Assembly: GCA_022510505.1 (NCBI GenBank)
Contig: JAFLTL010000007.1
Location: forward strand, 30,780 to 94,779
Direction of reading: 5' to 3'
Length of the DNA stretch: 64,000 nucleotides
From: Muribaculaceae bacterium
Lineage (GTDB): Bacteria > Bacteroidota > Bacteroidia > Bacteroidales > Muribaculaceae
The position numbers and the translations under genes are program-made. Under the pieces are notes generated by a model. That model did not search any database. It saw nothing but the letters and a program-made list of their open reading frames with translations, and had not been told where the DNA came from. Positions 41,748 through 51,110 of the stretch are shown in pieces (positions within the stretch are counted from its first letter, which is position 1; each line of letters starts with the position of its first letter).

Positions 41748-43244
41748 ATGAGTAATCGATTATACATTTTTGACACCACGTTGCGCGACGGAGAGCAAGT
41801 ACCAGGATGCCAGCTCAATACAGTAGAAAAAATTGAAGTTGCAAAGGCCCTTGAGGAACTTGGAGTCGATGTCATTGAAGCCGGTTTCCCAGTCTCTAGT
41901 CCCGGAGATTTCAATTCGGTTGTTGAGATTTCGAAAGCAGTGACCTGGCCAACTATATGTGCGTTGACAAGGGCAGTTGAAAATGACATCAGAGTGGCTG
42001 CCGATGCCTTGAAATATGCGAAGCACAAGCGAATCCACACGGGTATCGGAACCTCCGATTATCACATAAAATATAAATTCAATTCTACTCGCGAAGAGAT
42101 TTTAGAGCGCGCATTTGCCTGTGTGGCCTATGCCAAGAAATTTGTAGAGGACGTTCAGTTTTATGCCGAGGATGCAGGACGAACCGATAATGAATATCTT
42201 GCTCGCGTGGTTGAAACAGTTATAAAAGCCGGAGCTACGGTAATTAATATTCCCGACACTACTGGTTATTGTCTTCCATGGGAATTTGGTGATAAAATCA
42301 AATATCTCATGGAGCATGTTGACGGTATTGACAAGGTGACAATCGCCACCCATTGCCATAATGATCTTGGTATGGCCACCGCCAACACAATTTCTGGTAT
42401 TAGAAATGGAGCTCGTCAAGCTGAAGTAACCATAAATGGAATAGGGGAACGTGCCGGAAACACTTCTCTTGAGGAAGTCGTGATGGCATGTCGTAGTCAC
42501 AAGGAACTTGAAATCGAGACTAACATAAATTCGACTAAAATTTATGGCGTCAGCAGAATGGTTTCAAGCTTAATGAACATGCCTGTTCAACCGAACAAAG
42601 CCATTGTTGGACGAAATGCTTTTGCCCATTCTTCTGGTATACATCAGGACGGAGTTCTTAAAAACCGTGAAAGCTATGAAATCATCGATCCGAAGGATGT
42701 TGGCATAGATGAAAACTCAATAGTATTGACTGCCCGGAGTGGACGTGCAGCGCTTAAACATCGACTTCATGTTTTGGGTATAGATCTAGATAGGGAAGCA
42801 TTGGACAAAGCGTATGAATCATTCCTAAAACTTGCCGACCGCAAGAAAGAAATCAATGATGACGATGTCCTGATGTTGGCAGGACAGCATCACCGGGCTA
42901 ACCATCGAATCAAACTTGACTTTCTTCAGGTTACCAGTGGAGTTGGGATCCATTCAGTGGCGAGCATCGGTCTGGATATAGCCGGAGAGAAATTCGAAGC
43001 CTGTTCTTCCGGCAACGGACCTGTTGATGCTGCAATTAGTGCCATCAAACTTATCATCAGGCGCACGATGATTGTTAAAGAATTTCTAATCCAAGCAATC
43101 AATAAAGGAAGTAACGATGTTGGGAAAGTCCATATTACAGTGGAATATGACGGGAACAGTTATTATGGATTCTCGGCCAATACCGATATCATAGCGGCTA
43201 GTGCCGAGGCATTTATCGATGCAATAAATAAATTCGTCAGATAA
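41748..43244 (+). CDS. leuA: 2-isopropylmalate synthase
   Basis: 498 residues. It condenses acetyl-CoA with 2-oxoisovalerate, the first committed step to leucine. The TIM-barrel begins with [17 protein letters not shown] (metal Asp and catalytic Arg). [13 protein letters not shown] carries the metal-binding His pair, and [17 protein letters not shown] follows. The C-terminal part (from about residue 390) is the LeuA regulatory domain that senses leucine. Closely related homocitrate and citramalate synthases cannot be wholly excluded by eye, but the leuCDB genes behind it decide the call. The stop overlaps the leuC start by one base. Confidence 0.93.
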   Translation: MSNRLYIFDTTLRDGEQVPGCQLNTVEKIEVAKALEELGVDVIEAGFPVSSPGDFNSVVEISKAVTWPTICALTRAVENDIRVAADALKYAKHKRIHTGIGTSDYHIKYKFNSTREEILERAFACVAYAKKFVEDVQFYAEDAGRTDNEYLARVVETVIKAGATVINIPDTTGYCLPWEFGDKIKYLMEHVDGIDKVTIATHCHNDLGMATANTISGIRNGARQAEVTINGIGERAGNTSLEEVVMACRSHKELEIETNINSTKIYGVSRMVSSLMNMPVQPNKAIVGRNAFAHSSGIHQDGVLKNRESYEIIDPKDVGIDENSIVLTARSGRAALKHRLHVLGIDLDREALDKAYESFLKLADRKKEINDDDVLMLAGQHHRANHRIKLDFLQVTSGVGIHSVASIGLDIAGEKFEACSSGNGPVDAAISAIKLIIRRTMIVKEFLIQAINKGSNDVGKVHITVEYDGNSYYGFSANTDIIAASAEAFIDAINKFVR

Positions 43245-44638
43245 TGGGAAAAACTCTTTTTGACAAAATTTGGGACAGTCATTTGGTAGACCACATCGAC
43301 AATGGTCCCGATCAACTATATATAGATCGTCATTACTGTCATGAGGTGACAAGTCCGCAGGCATTCGATGGTTTGAGAAAAAGAGGTCTGAAGGTGTTTC
43401 GACCAGAAAAGACGGTATGTGCTCCCGATCATAACATCCCAACAAAGAATCAGGATAAGCCAATCGATGATCCCAAATCAAGAATCCCTGTTGAAACTCT
43501 TGAAAAAAATGCTAAGGAATTCGGTTTGACTCACTATCCTATTGGGGATCCACGAAATGGAATTATTCATGTTATTGGTCCCGAACAAGGATTTACTTTG
43601 CCCGGATATACCATCGTTTGTGGTGATAGTCACACCTCCACCCATGGAGCTTTCGGTGCGATTGCATTCGGAATAGGAACTAGTGAGATTGAGATGGTTC
43701 TAGCCACTCAATGCATTCTGCAACCTCGACCCAAGACTATGCGAATCACTGTGAATGGGGAACTGAAACCTGGCGTCACCGCAAAGGATGTGGCACTTTA
43801 TATCATTTCTAAAATGACAACAGGAGGTGCAACAGGCTATTTTGTGGAATATGCCGGAGAAGTTGTTAGGCACATGAACATGGAGGAGCGCATGACTCTT
43901 TGTAATCTTTCTATTGAGATGGGTGCCAGAGGAGGTATGATTGCTCCTGATGATGTGACATTCGCCTATGTCAAAGACCGTCCAAATTCTCCGAAAGGAG
44001 AGGATTGGAATAAAACTTTGGCCTATTGGAAGACTCTACCATCCGATGAAGATGCGATTTTTGACAAAGAGATTGTTTTCGATGCAGCTGATATAGAACC
44101 ACGCATTACCTATGGAACAAATCCAGGCATGGGAATGGGAATAAATGAAACAGTTCCCGATGCTCCAATCGAGCCCTCAGCTAGGGTATCCTATCTTAAA
44201 TCGTTGGAGTATATGGGTTTTGAGGAAGGAGAAAAACTTATTGGAAAACCCGTCGATTATGTTTTTCTGGGAAGCTGCACCAACGGAAGAATCGAAGATT
44301 TCCGTGAATTCGCGTCTGTTGTGAAAGGACGGAAGAAAGCTGAAAATGTCACAGTGTGGTTGGTGCCGGGCTCCAGGAATGTTCTGCAACAAATCAAGGA
44401 GGAAGGACTTGACAGAATCTTGACTGATGCCGGTTTTGAAATTCGTGAACCCGGATGTTCAGCTTGTCTTGCCATGAACGAGGACCGTGTGCCGGCAGGA
44501 AAACTTTCCGTGTCGACTTCCAACAGGAATTTTGAAGGACGACAAGGTCCCGGGGCAAGGACTATCTTGGCTGGACCTTTGATAGCAGCAGCTACAGCAG
44601 TGACAGGAAAAATAACCGATCCCAGAACATTAATCTGA
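43244..44638 (+). CDS. leuC: 3-isopropylmalate dehydratase large subunit
   Basis: 464 residues, aconitase family. It isomerises 2- to 3-isopropylmalate together with LeuD. The [4Fe-4S] ligands are in [14 protein letters not shown] and [13 protein letters not shown]. The N-terminal [11 protein letters not shown] and the [13 protein letters not shown] segment are typical. Confidence 0.96.
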   Translation: MGKTLFDKIWDSHLVDHIDNGPDQLYIDRHYCHEVTSPQAFDGLRKRGLKVFRPEKTVCAPDHNIPTKNQDKPIDDPKSRIPVETLEKNAKEFGLTHYPIGDPRNGIIHVIGPEQGFTLPGYTIVCGDSHTSTHGAFGAIAFGIGTSEIEMVLATQCILQPRPKTMRITVNGELKPGVTAKDVALYIISKMTTGGATGYFVEYAGEVVRHMNMEERMTLCNLSIEMGARGGMIAPDDVTFAYVKDRPNSPKGEDWNKTLAYWKTLPSDEDAIFDKEIVFDAADIEPRITYGTNPGMGMGINETVPDAPIEPSARVSYLKSLEYMGFEEGEKLIGKPVDYVFLGSCTNGRIEDFREFASVVKGRKKAENVTVWLVPGSRNVLQQIKEEGLDRILTDAGFEIREPGCSACLAMNEDRVPAGKLSVSTSNRNFEGRQGPGARTILAGPLIAAATAVTGKITDPRTLI

Positions 44639-44640
44639 TC

Positions 44641-45234
44641 ATGAAAAGAAAGTTTGACATTATAGAGTCTACATGCGTGCCACTCCCGATTGAAAACGTC
44701 GATACCGACCAGATTATTCCGGCCCGATTCCTTAAAGCAACTTCCCGTGATGGTTTCGGAGAAAATCTTTTCCGCGATTGGCGCTTTGACGAGAATGGCA
44801 ATCCTAAACCTGATTTTGTTTTGAATAACCCGAAGTATTCAGGGACTATATTGGTTGCCGGGAAGAATTTCGGTTGCGGCTCAAGTCGTGAGCATGCGGC
44901 ATGGGCTATTGCCGACTATGGCTTTCGGGTAGTCGTGTCAAGTTTTTTTGCCGATATCCATAAAAATAATGAACTGAATAATTTTGTTCTGCCAGTAGTT
45001 GTTAGCGACGGTTTTCTAAATCGTCTTTTCAAAACAATCGAAAACAATCCGAAGGCAATTGTCAAAGTAGATTTGCCGAATCAAACAATTACAAATGTGA
45101 CTACTTCAGAAGAAGAAAAATTTGATATTAATTCCTATAAGAAACAATGTCTCATTGAAGGACTGGATGATATAGAGTATCTTCTGAAGAATAAAAAAGC
45201 TATAGAAAACTTTGAAAAATCAGCCAGTAAATGA
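44641..45234 (+). CDS. leuD: 3-isopropylmalate dehydratase small subunit
   Basis: 197 residues. It is the swivelling domain that completes the LeuC active site. Signatures are [14 protein letters not shown] (about residues 19-32) and [17 protein letters not shown] with the substrate-binding Ser/Arg. The gene starts 2 bp after leuC and overlaps leuB by 4 bases. Confidence 0.96.
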   Translation: MKRKFDIIESTCVPLPIENVDTDQIIPARFLKATSRDGFGENLFRDWRFDENGNPKPDFVLNNPKYSGTILVAGKNFGCGSSREHAAWAIADYGFRVVVSSFFADIHKNNELNNFVLPVVVSDGFLNRLFKTIENNPKAIVKVDLPNQTITNVTTSEEEKFDINSYKKQCLIEGLDDIEYLLKNKKAIENFEKSASK

Positions 45235-46292
45235 ATCTCAAGATTGCAGTTTTGCCAGGTGACGGCATAGGTCCCGAAATTTCAAGGCAGGGGGTTAAGG
45301 TTCTTGATGCGGTTGCCGAGAAATTCGGTCACAAATTTGACTATAGTACGGCTCTTGTGGGAGCAGCCGCCATTGAAGCAACGGGAAATCCTTTTCCAAA
45401 AGATACTCTGCAGGTATGTAGGGAAAGTGACGCTGTATTTTTCTCTTCAGTAGGCGACCCAAAATATGACAATAATCCTGATTCCAAGGTGCGACCTGAA
45501 CAAGGTCTATTAGCTATGAGAAAACAGTTGGGTTTATTTGCTAATATTCGACCTATCGATACCTTTGATTGTTTATTACATAAATCCCCTTTGAAGAGTG
45601 AGATTGTAAAAGGAGCCGATTTTATTTGTATCCGAGAGCTCACAGGAGGAATGTATTTTGGTGAGAAACATGAAGAAGATGACAAAGCTTATGACATTAA
45701 CTTCTATACTCGGAAGGAAATAGAAAGAATCTTGAGGGTAGCCTATAAATATGCTCTTCAAAGAAAGAAGCATGTGACCGTTGTTGACAAGGCGAATGTT
45801 TTGGCATCCAGTCGATTGTGGAGAAAAGTGGCAATGGAAATTTCTATGGAATATGCCAATGTGACAACCGATTTCATGTTCGTAGACAACGCTTCAATGA
45901 AAATAATTCAAGATCCTCGTTTCTTTGATGTCATCGTGACTGAAAACACTTTCGGTGATATTTTGACCGACGAAGCTAGCGTTATAACCGGCTCAATGGG
46001 GCTTCTTCCTTCAGCTTCAACCGGTGAGAGTACACCTGTTTTCGAACCAATCCACGGTTCATGGCCCCAAGCTGCGGGGCAAAACATCGCAAATCCGGTT
46101 GCGCAAATTCTCTCGGGTGCCATGATGCTGGAATACCTTGGATTGGATAAGGAAGGAAAAGCAATCAGAGAAGCTGTTGACCAATCATTGGAACATGAAG
46201 TAAGGACGCCCGATATTCAGGCTACAGGGGCTCCCTATTACGGAACAGAAGAGGTTGGACAATGGATTGCCGATTATATTAGAAAACATTAA
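45231..46292 (+). CDS. leuB: 3-isopropylmalate dehydrogenase
   Basis: 353 residues. It oxidises and decarboxylates 3-isopropylmalate with NAD. Motifs are [16 protein letters not shown] at the N-terminus, [21 protein letters not shown] for substrate binding, the VDKANVL lysine, [10 protein letters not shown] with the metal Asp, and [15 protein letters not shown] for NAD. It is the last gene of leuACDB. There is no terminator before the PorV-like gene 62 bp downstream, so read-through is possible. Confidence 0.96.
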   Translation: MNLKIAVLPGDGIGPEISRQGVKVLDAVAEKFGHKFDYSTALVGAAAIEATGNPFPKDTLQVCRESDAVFFSSVGDPKYDNNPDSKVRPEQGLLAMRKQLGLFANIRPIDTFDCLLHKSPLKSEIVKGADFICIRELTGGMYFGEKHEEDDKAYDINFYTRKEIERILRVAYKYALQRKKHVTVVDKANVLASSRLWRKVAMEISMEYANVTTDFMFVDNASMKIIQDPRFFDVIVTENTFGDILTDEASVITGSMGLLPSASTGESTPVFEPIHGSWPQAAGQNIANPVAQILSGAMMLEYLGLDKEGKAIREAVDQSLEHEVRTPDIQATGAPYYGTEEVGQWIADYIRKH

Positions 46293-46331
46293 AAATTGAT
46301 ATTATTCGGTTCTTTTATACAATATTTTCCA

Positions 46332-46370
46332 ATAAACGAGAGTTTATATTTTATATGAGCTCTCGTTTAT
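46332..46370 (+). promoter_or_regulatory. 11-bp inverted repeat enclosing the PorV-like start codon
   Basis: ATAAACGAGAG (46332-46342) and CTCTCGTTTAT (46360-46370) are perfect complements separated by 17 bases that contain the ATG (46355-46357). The right arm lies in codons 2-6. In RNA the start codon would sit in the loop; in DNA it could be an operator. No T-run follows, so it is not a terminator. Confidence 0.6.
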
Positions 46371-47560
46371 ATATAATAGGGATGTTAATTGTTGGATTGT
46401 GCTATGCGGAGCCACTAGTGGCTCAGGATGGCAAAAATGAATTCAATCCAATTACAACCGGTGTGACATCTCTATCCATAGCTCCCGATGCTCGTGGAGC
46501 TTCACTTGGAGATATCGGCGCTGCTACCGATCCCGATGCTAATTCTCAGTTCTGGAATCCTTCCAAATATGCTTTTGCCTATAGCAGTGGAGCAGTAGCA
46601 CTCAACTATACACCATGGTTGAGGAAACTTGTTAACGACATCTTTCTCGCCGATGTTATGGGATATTGGAAGATTGGAAGAGATGATAACCAGGCTTTGA
46701 GCGCTTCACTTCGTTATTTCTCATTGGGCGAAGTAATAACCTCCGACGATTATGGAGCGGCTGTCCAATCTCTACATCCTTATGAGCTTTCTTTTGACAT
46801 TGGGTATTCTCGAAAATTGTCAAGTAAATATTCTATGGGAGTAGTCCTAAGGTATATTTATTCTGATCTTGGGTTTTCCGATTCTTATGCAGGTAATCAA
46901 ACGTCAGGGGCCTCGGCCTTTTCGGCCGATATTTCAGGATACTATACAACCTATCCAATCATTGGTCGAAATGAATGTCAGTGGTCATGGGGTTGGAATA
47001 TATCAAATATCGGAACCAAAGTTTCCTATAATAACGGTGAGGATCCTGCTTTCCTCCCTACAAATCTTCGTTTGGGTACAACATTCATGTTCCCTCTTGC
47101 CGATTATCACACACTTGCACTGTCGTTAGACCTAAATAAATTGTTGGTTCCGGCTAAACCGAGAGAAAGTGATTATGATATGGATACTCCCGAGGGTCAG
47201 GCGAAGTATCTTGATGCCCTCGAAAATTGGGAAAATATGTCTCCGATAACCGGTATTTTCAAGTCTTTTTCCGATGCTCCTGGAGGATTTAAGGAAGAGC
47301 TTAGAGAGATACAATACTCGATTGGAGCCGAATATAGCTATAATCAACAGTTCTTCCTGCGTGCAGGTTACTACCATGAGAGTCAATACAAGGGAAACCG
47401 TCAGTATTTTGGAATAGGAGCAGGGTTCGCAATGAATGTCCTAAAAATTGACGCTGCCTATATGATAGCAACTGCCCAGACCTCACCATTGGATCAAACC
47501 CTACGATTCACCTTGACTTTTGATATAGATGGATTAAAAGAAATCTTTGGAAGGAAGTAA
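46355..47560 (+). CDS. PorV/LptO-like outer-membrane beta-barrel protein
   Basis: 401 residues. A signal peptide (MSSRLYIIGMLIVGLCYAEPLVAQ) precedes a mature part that begins NPITTGVTSLSIAPDARGASLGDIGAATDPDANSQFWNPS in two joined segments. This is the hallmark N-terminus of PorV (LptO), the FadL-like barrel that shuttles type IX cargo to the sortase PorU. Alternating aromatic strands continue to the C-terminal aromatic-rich LRFTLTFDI end. It could be another PorV/PorQ paralogue rather than the secretion component itself. The gene has a hairpin around its start and ends base-to-base with convergent mfd. Confidence 0.82.
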   Translation: MSSRLYIIGMLIVGLCYAEPLVAQDGKNEFNPITTGVTSLSIAPDARGASLGDIGAATDPDANSQFWNPSKYAFAYSSGAVALNYTPWLRKLVNDIFLADVMGYWKIGRDDNQALSASLRYFSLGEVITSDDYGAAVQSLHPYELSFDIGYSRKLSSKYSMGVVLRYIYSDLGFSDSYAGNQTSGASAFSADISGYYTTYPIIGRNECQWSWGWNISNIGTKVSYNNGEDPAFLPTNLRLGTTFMFPLADYHTLALSLDLNKLLVPAKPRESDYDMDTPEGQAKYLDALENWENMSPITGIFKSFSDAPGGFKEELREIQYSIGAEYSYNQQFFLRAGYYHESQYKGNRQYFGIGAGFAMNVLKIDAAYMIATAQTSPLDQTLRFTLTFDIDGLKEIFGRK

Positions 47561-50500
47561 TCAGATCGACTCCATGGAAACTATTTCTTCAAGGATGGAA
47601 ACTGCTGTTTCTACAGTTGTAACTTCTGATATTAGAAAGCTTCTTCTTCCCGCATTTTCTCTGATTTTAACCCTTTTTGTGTTGTTCTGAAGATAATTTA
47701 CCAATCGTCCGAACATGGGTGACTGATAATAAGCTTCGTTGCTTTGGTCAACAAAATAAAGATACATATTATTTTGTTTGAGGTTTATTTTCTCGATACC
47801 AAGCTGTTTTGCCAAACGTCGTAGGCGTGGAATCCTGACAAGTTCCTTTGCAACCCATGGCATTTTTCCGAATCGGTCTTCAATGTTTTTGATGAAAGTA
47901 ATCAAATCAGTCTCTTTCTCAAGATTATCCAATTCCTGATACAACACGATTCTTTCACTTTCTTGGGGCACATAATCAAATGGGAACATCAGTTCCAAAT
48001 CACTTTCTATGACGCAATCATTGACATATTCCTCATTGTAATTTTCATCTTTGGCAAATGTTTCGGCAAATTCTTGAGTGCGAATCTCCATTACAGCTTC
48101 CCGTAATACTTTTTGATAGGTTTCATAGCCTAAATCTGCGATGAATCCGCTCTGCTCTGCTCCCAATAAATTACCTGCTCCGCGAATGTCGAGATCCTGC
48201 ATGGCTATGTGGATCCCTGAGCCAAGATCGCTGAAGTTCTCTATGGCTTGAAGACGCCGACGTGCCACATTCGATAATGGAACATTGGATGGAACGGTCA
48301 AATAACAAAAAGCTTTGCGCGATGATCTTCCAACTCTTCCTCGAAGTTGATGTAGCTCTGAAAGCCCGAAGTTTTGGGCATTATTAATGATGATTGTGTT
48401 CACGTTCGGCATGTCTACACCACTTTCTATTATGGTGGTTGCCAATAGAACATCATAATCGTGATTGTTGAAAGCTATTATAGCTTCTTCCATCTTCTCT
48501 GGTGTCAAACGACCATGGACTACTATTGTGCGTGCGTCGGGAACTATCCTTTTCAATTGAGCCTCTAAATCATACAGCCCCTCGATCCTGTTATTGATAA
48601 AGAAAATCTGACCGTTTCGCGAAAGTTCGAAATTAACAGCTTCAGCTATCAGTTCATCTGTCAATGCACTAACTGTAGTTACAATCGGATGCCGATTGGG
48701 CGGGGGAGTGGTGATAGCCGAGAGATCGCGGGCTCCCATCAATGAGAATTGGAGTGTTCTAGGAATTGGCGTTGCACTCATAGTCAAGGTGTCTACATTC
48801 ACTTTCATTTGTTTCAGTTTCTCCTTGACTCCGACTCCGAATTTCTGTTCCTCATCTATCACCAGTAGACCGAGGTCCTTAAATTTCACAGAGGCACCAA
48901 TCAGCTTGTGAGTCCCTATTATAATATCAATCTTACCGCTGGCAAGATCATTCAACAGATCTTTGGTTTGCTTGGGACTCTTCGAACGGGAAAGATACTC
49001 CACTCTAACAGGAAAATCCTTAAGACGCTCTTTGAACGTATTATAATGCTGATAAGCTAAAACAGTAGTAGGAACAAGTATCGCGGTTTGTTTACCGTCG
49101 GTAGCGGCTTTGAATGCCGCCCGAATTGCAATTTCAGTTTTTCCAAATCCAACATCACCGCATATCAGCCTGTCCATCGGACGCGGGCTTTCCATGTCTC
49201 TTTTGACATCGTTCGTCGTAGTCAATTGGTCGGGAGTGTCTTCATATATAAACGATGCCTCAAGTTCGTTCTGTAGATAGCTGTCGGGGGAGAAAGAAAA
49301 TCCCTGTTCTTCACGTCGTGCCGCGTAGAGCTTGATGAGATCACGAGCTATGTCCTTGAGTTTTGACTTCGTTCGTTCTTTCATCTTGTTCCAGGCTCCG
49401 GTCCCTAACTTGTTGATTCTAGGCACATCTCCTTCTTTCCCACGATATTTTGAAAGTTTATGGAGAGAATGAATCGAAACGAAGATGACATCATTGTTCT
49501 GATAAATGAGTTTGATCATCTCCTGGGTCTTCCCATTGACATTTGTGCGTAACAAGCCTCCGAAACGACCTATTCCATGATCTACATGAACAATATAATC
49601 GCCATTTTCAATTGAAGAAAGTTCTTTCAGGGAGAGTGCAAGTTTCCCCGAACGAGCTCTTTCGCTCTTGAGTGTATACTTATGAAAACGGTCAAATATC
49701 TGATGATCCGTGAATATACATATTTTTGACCTGTGGTCTATAAATCCTTCGTGAAGAGTGCCTCCAACAGGGGTGAAAGGAATGTTTTCACCACGTTCAG
49801 AGAATATGTCTTCAAGACGTTTGAACTGTTTCCCATTATCGCTCAGAATAAAAACTTTGTAGTCGTCTTTGAGATAATTCTCCAGAGACGAACTGATGAT
49901 GTCGAAATTTTTATGATAGATCCCCTGTGGTGAACATTCGAAGTCAAGTGAGTACTTATTAAATATTTCAGGAGTATAGGAACCGCCTGTGAAATTCAAG
50001 ATATTGCAGTTTTCCAAATCCTCCTTGAATTTATCGAAGTCTATAAGGTTTTTCAGCGCATCCTGATCACCTTCACCTGCTATTGCTGCGCTCTGACTGA
50101 ATGACTTCTCTGCAGTCTCTTTTATAATCTGTAATGTCGATTCATAGTTTCTTATCGCTACCATAGTCCCCTTTGGCATAAATTCCATAATGGAAATGCC
50201 CGAAGACTCCGCCGCTCCAACATTTGAAACTATATCGGTCGACTCTATCTTCTCCTCTGATAACTGGGTTTCAACGTTGAAAATCCTCATTGATTCGATC
50301 TCATCGCCGAATAGGTCTATTCTAACAGGCAATTCGTGATTATAGCCAAAAATGTCTATAATTGACCCCCTCACAGCATATTGTCCCGGCTCATAGACAT
50401 AATCGACACGTTTGAATCCATGGTCGATAAGCCAGCTGTCGGTATCTGTCAAATTAAGACGTGTGTTCTTATCAATGTGGAAAACATTCTTTTCTATTTT

Positions 50501-50935
50501 TTCTACCCTGGTCACTTTCTCTGCAATAGCCTCAGGATAGGTAATCACAATCTTTAACTCTGAATTCTTGCTGTTCCACCGAGAAAGGGCGTCGGTTCTC
50601 AGGATAAGTGACGGCGAGTCAATCTGGCCGAATCGAATGTCTCTTTTGTAGGCCGACGGGAGAATGGCAACATGCTCCTCTCCCAATACTCTGCTTATAT
50701 CATGATAAAGATATCCGGCGTCATCGGCTGAATCACCTATAACGAGTAGTGGGGTCTTTTTATTTTGGGATACAATCGACAAAGCCAAAGATGCCGAAGA
50801 CCCTCCTAAAGATAAAAATGAAACTCTTTGTGCCTTTCGGCTCTTCGATTGACTCAAAATAAACTTAATCTCACCTCTTAATTTCTCAGAAGCGAAGATT
50901 TCAAACAGTTGTTGCAATTTAATAGCTTCGGCCAT
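47561..50935 (-). CDS. mfd: Transcription-repair coupling factor Mfd
   Basis: 1124 residues. It removes stalled RNA polymerase at lesions and recruits UvrA. Domains in order: a UvrB-like N-terminal part (to about 340), a CarD-like RNA-polymerase-interacting domain (IENGDYIVHVDHGIGRFGG, about 450-520), a RecG-like motor with Walker A CGDVGFGKTE and the DEEQ box (LLVIDEEQKFGVG), and the TRCF C-terminal domain. I chose ATG 50935 (MAEAIKLQQLF) over ATG 50968, because the upstream ATG lies inside the SRP RNA gene. The start is only 12 bases from the SRP RNA 3' end, and no separate promoter is visible. Confidence 0.96.
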   Translation of the reverse strand: MAEAIKLQQLFEIFASEKLRGEIKFILSQSKSRKAQRVSFLSLGGSSASLALSIVSQNKKTPLLVIGDSADDAGYLYHDISRVLGEEHVAILPSAYKRDIRFGQIDSPSLILRTDALSRWNSKNSELKIVITYPEAIAEKVTRVEKIEKNVFHIDKNTRLNLTDTDSWLIDHGFKRVDYVYEPGQYAVRGSIIDIFGYNHELPVRIDLFGDEIESMRIFNVETQLSEEKIESTDIVSNVGAAESSGISIMEFMPKGTMVAIRNYESTLQIIKETAEKSFSQSAAIAGEGDQDALKNLIDFDKFKEDLENCNILNFTGGSYTPEIFNKYSLDFECSPQGIYHKNFDIISSSLENYLKDDYKVFILSDNGKQFKRLEDIFSERGENIPFTPVGGTLHEGFIDHRSKICIFTDHQIFDRFHKYTLKSERARSGKLALSLKELSSIENGDYIVHVDHGIGRFGGLLRTNVNGKTQEMIKLIYQNNDVIFVSIHSLHKLSKYRGKEGDVPRINKLGTGAWNKMKERTKSKLKDIARDLIKLYAARREEQGFSFSPDSYLQNELEASFIYEDTPDQLTTTNDVKRDMESPRPMDRLICGDVGFGKTEIAIRAAFKAATDGKQTAILVPTTVLAYQHYNTFKERLKDFPVRVEYLSRSKSPKQTKDLLNDLASGKIDIIIGTHKLIGASVKFKDLGLLVIDEEQKFGVGVKEKLKQMKVNVDTLTMSATPIPRTLQFSLMGARDLSAITTPPPNRHPIVTTVSALTDELIAEAVNFELSRNGQIFFINNRIEGLYDLEAQLKRIVPDARTIVVHGRLTPEKMEEAIIAFNNHDYDVLLATTIIESGVDMPNVNTIIINNAQNFGLSELHQLRGRVGRSSRKAFCYLTVPSNVPLSNVARRRLQAIENFSDLGSGIHIAMQDLDIRGAGNLLGAEQSGFIADLGYETYQKVLREAVMEIRTQEFAETFAKDENYNEEYVNDCVIESDLELMFPFDYVPQESERIVLYQELDNLEKETDLITFIKNIEDRFGKMPWVAKELVRIPRLRRLAKQLGIEKINLKQNNMYLYFVDQSNEAYYQSPMFGRLVNYLQNNTKRVKIRENAGRRSFLISEVTTVETAVSILEEIVSMESI

Positions 50936-50946
50936 AAATAAAAAAA

Positions 50947-51043
50947 GGGCAAGCTGACTACATCGCACCGCTACAACTCGGTACCGTTGCTCCGGTCAAG
51001 GCCTGGCGGAGTTCCCGAGGAGCTGGTCGTGTAGGACTTACCC
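50947..51043 (-). ncRNA. ffs: Signal recognition particle RNA, small bacterial type
   Basis: On the minus strand the 97-nt sequence folds into one long rod. The 5' end GGGTAAG pairs with the 3' end CTTGCCC, CTACA pairs with TGTAG, and CTCGG with CCGAG. Near the tip, CAGG and AGCA face each other as in the symmetric loop of SRP helix 8, where the Ffh M-domain binds. The tip between them is CCTTGACCGG rather than the common GGAA tetraloop. A T-run follows the 3' end directly, and a TAATTTTG box lies 5 bases before the 5' G. The RNA works with Ffh and FtsY in membrane protein targeting. Confidence 0.85.
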
Positions 51044-51047
51044 AATG

Positions 51048-51055
51048 CAAAATTA
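51048..51055 (-). promoter_or_regulatory. -7 promoter box (TAATTTTG) for the SRP RNA
   Basis: Minus-strand TAATTTTG is followed by CATT and then the GGG that starts the RNA. Because the RNA 5' end is fixed by pairing, this places the transcription start at the fifth base after the box and calibrates the other boxes in the window. Confidence 0.65.
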
Positions 51056-51062
51056 CAAAAAA

Positions 51063-51090
51063 ATTGGAGCAATTTAAATATTACTCCAAT
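51063..51090. terminator. Terminator between acyl-CoA dehydrogenase and SRP RNA genes
   Basis: ATTGGAG (51063-51069) pairs with CTCCAAT (51084-51090), flanked by A- and T-runs on both sides. It stops the etfBA-dehydrogenase transcript just upstream of the SRP RNA promoter. Confidence 0.8.
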
Positions 51091-51110
51091 TTTTATGCAA
51101 TTTTAATTAA

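Noticed and set aside
50933..50968. mfd start at ATG 50968
   Set aside because: That ATG lies inside the folded SRP RNA and adds residues with no match to Mfd; ATG 50935 gives the expected N-terminus.
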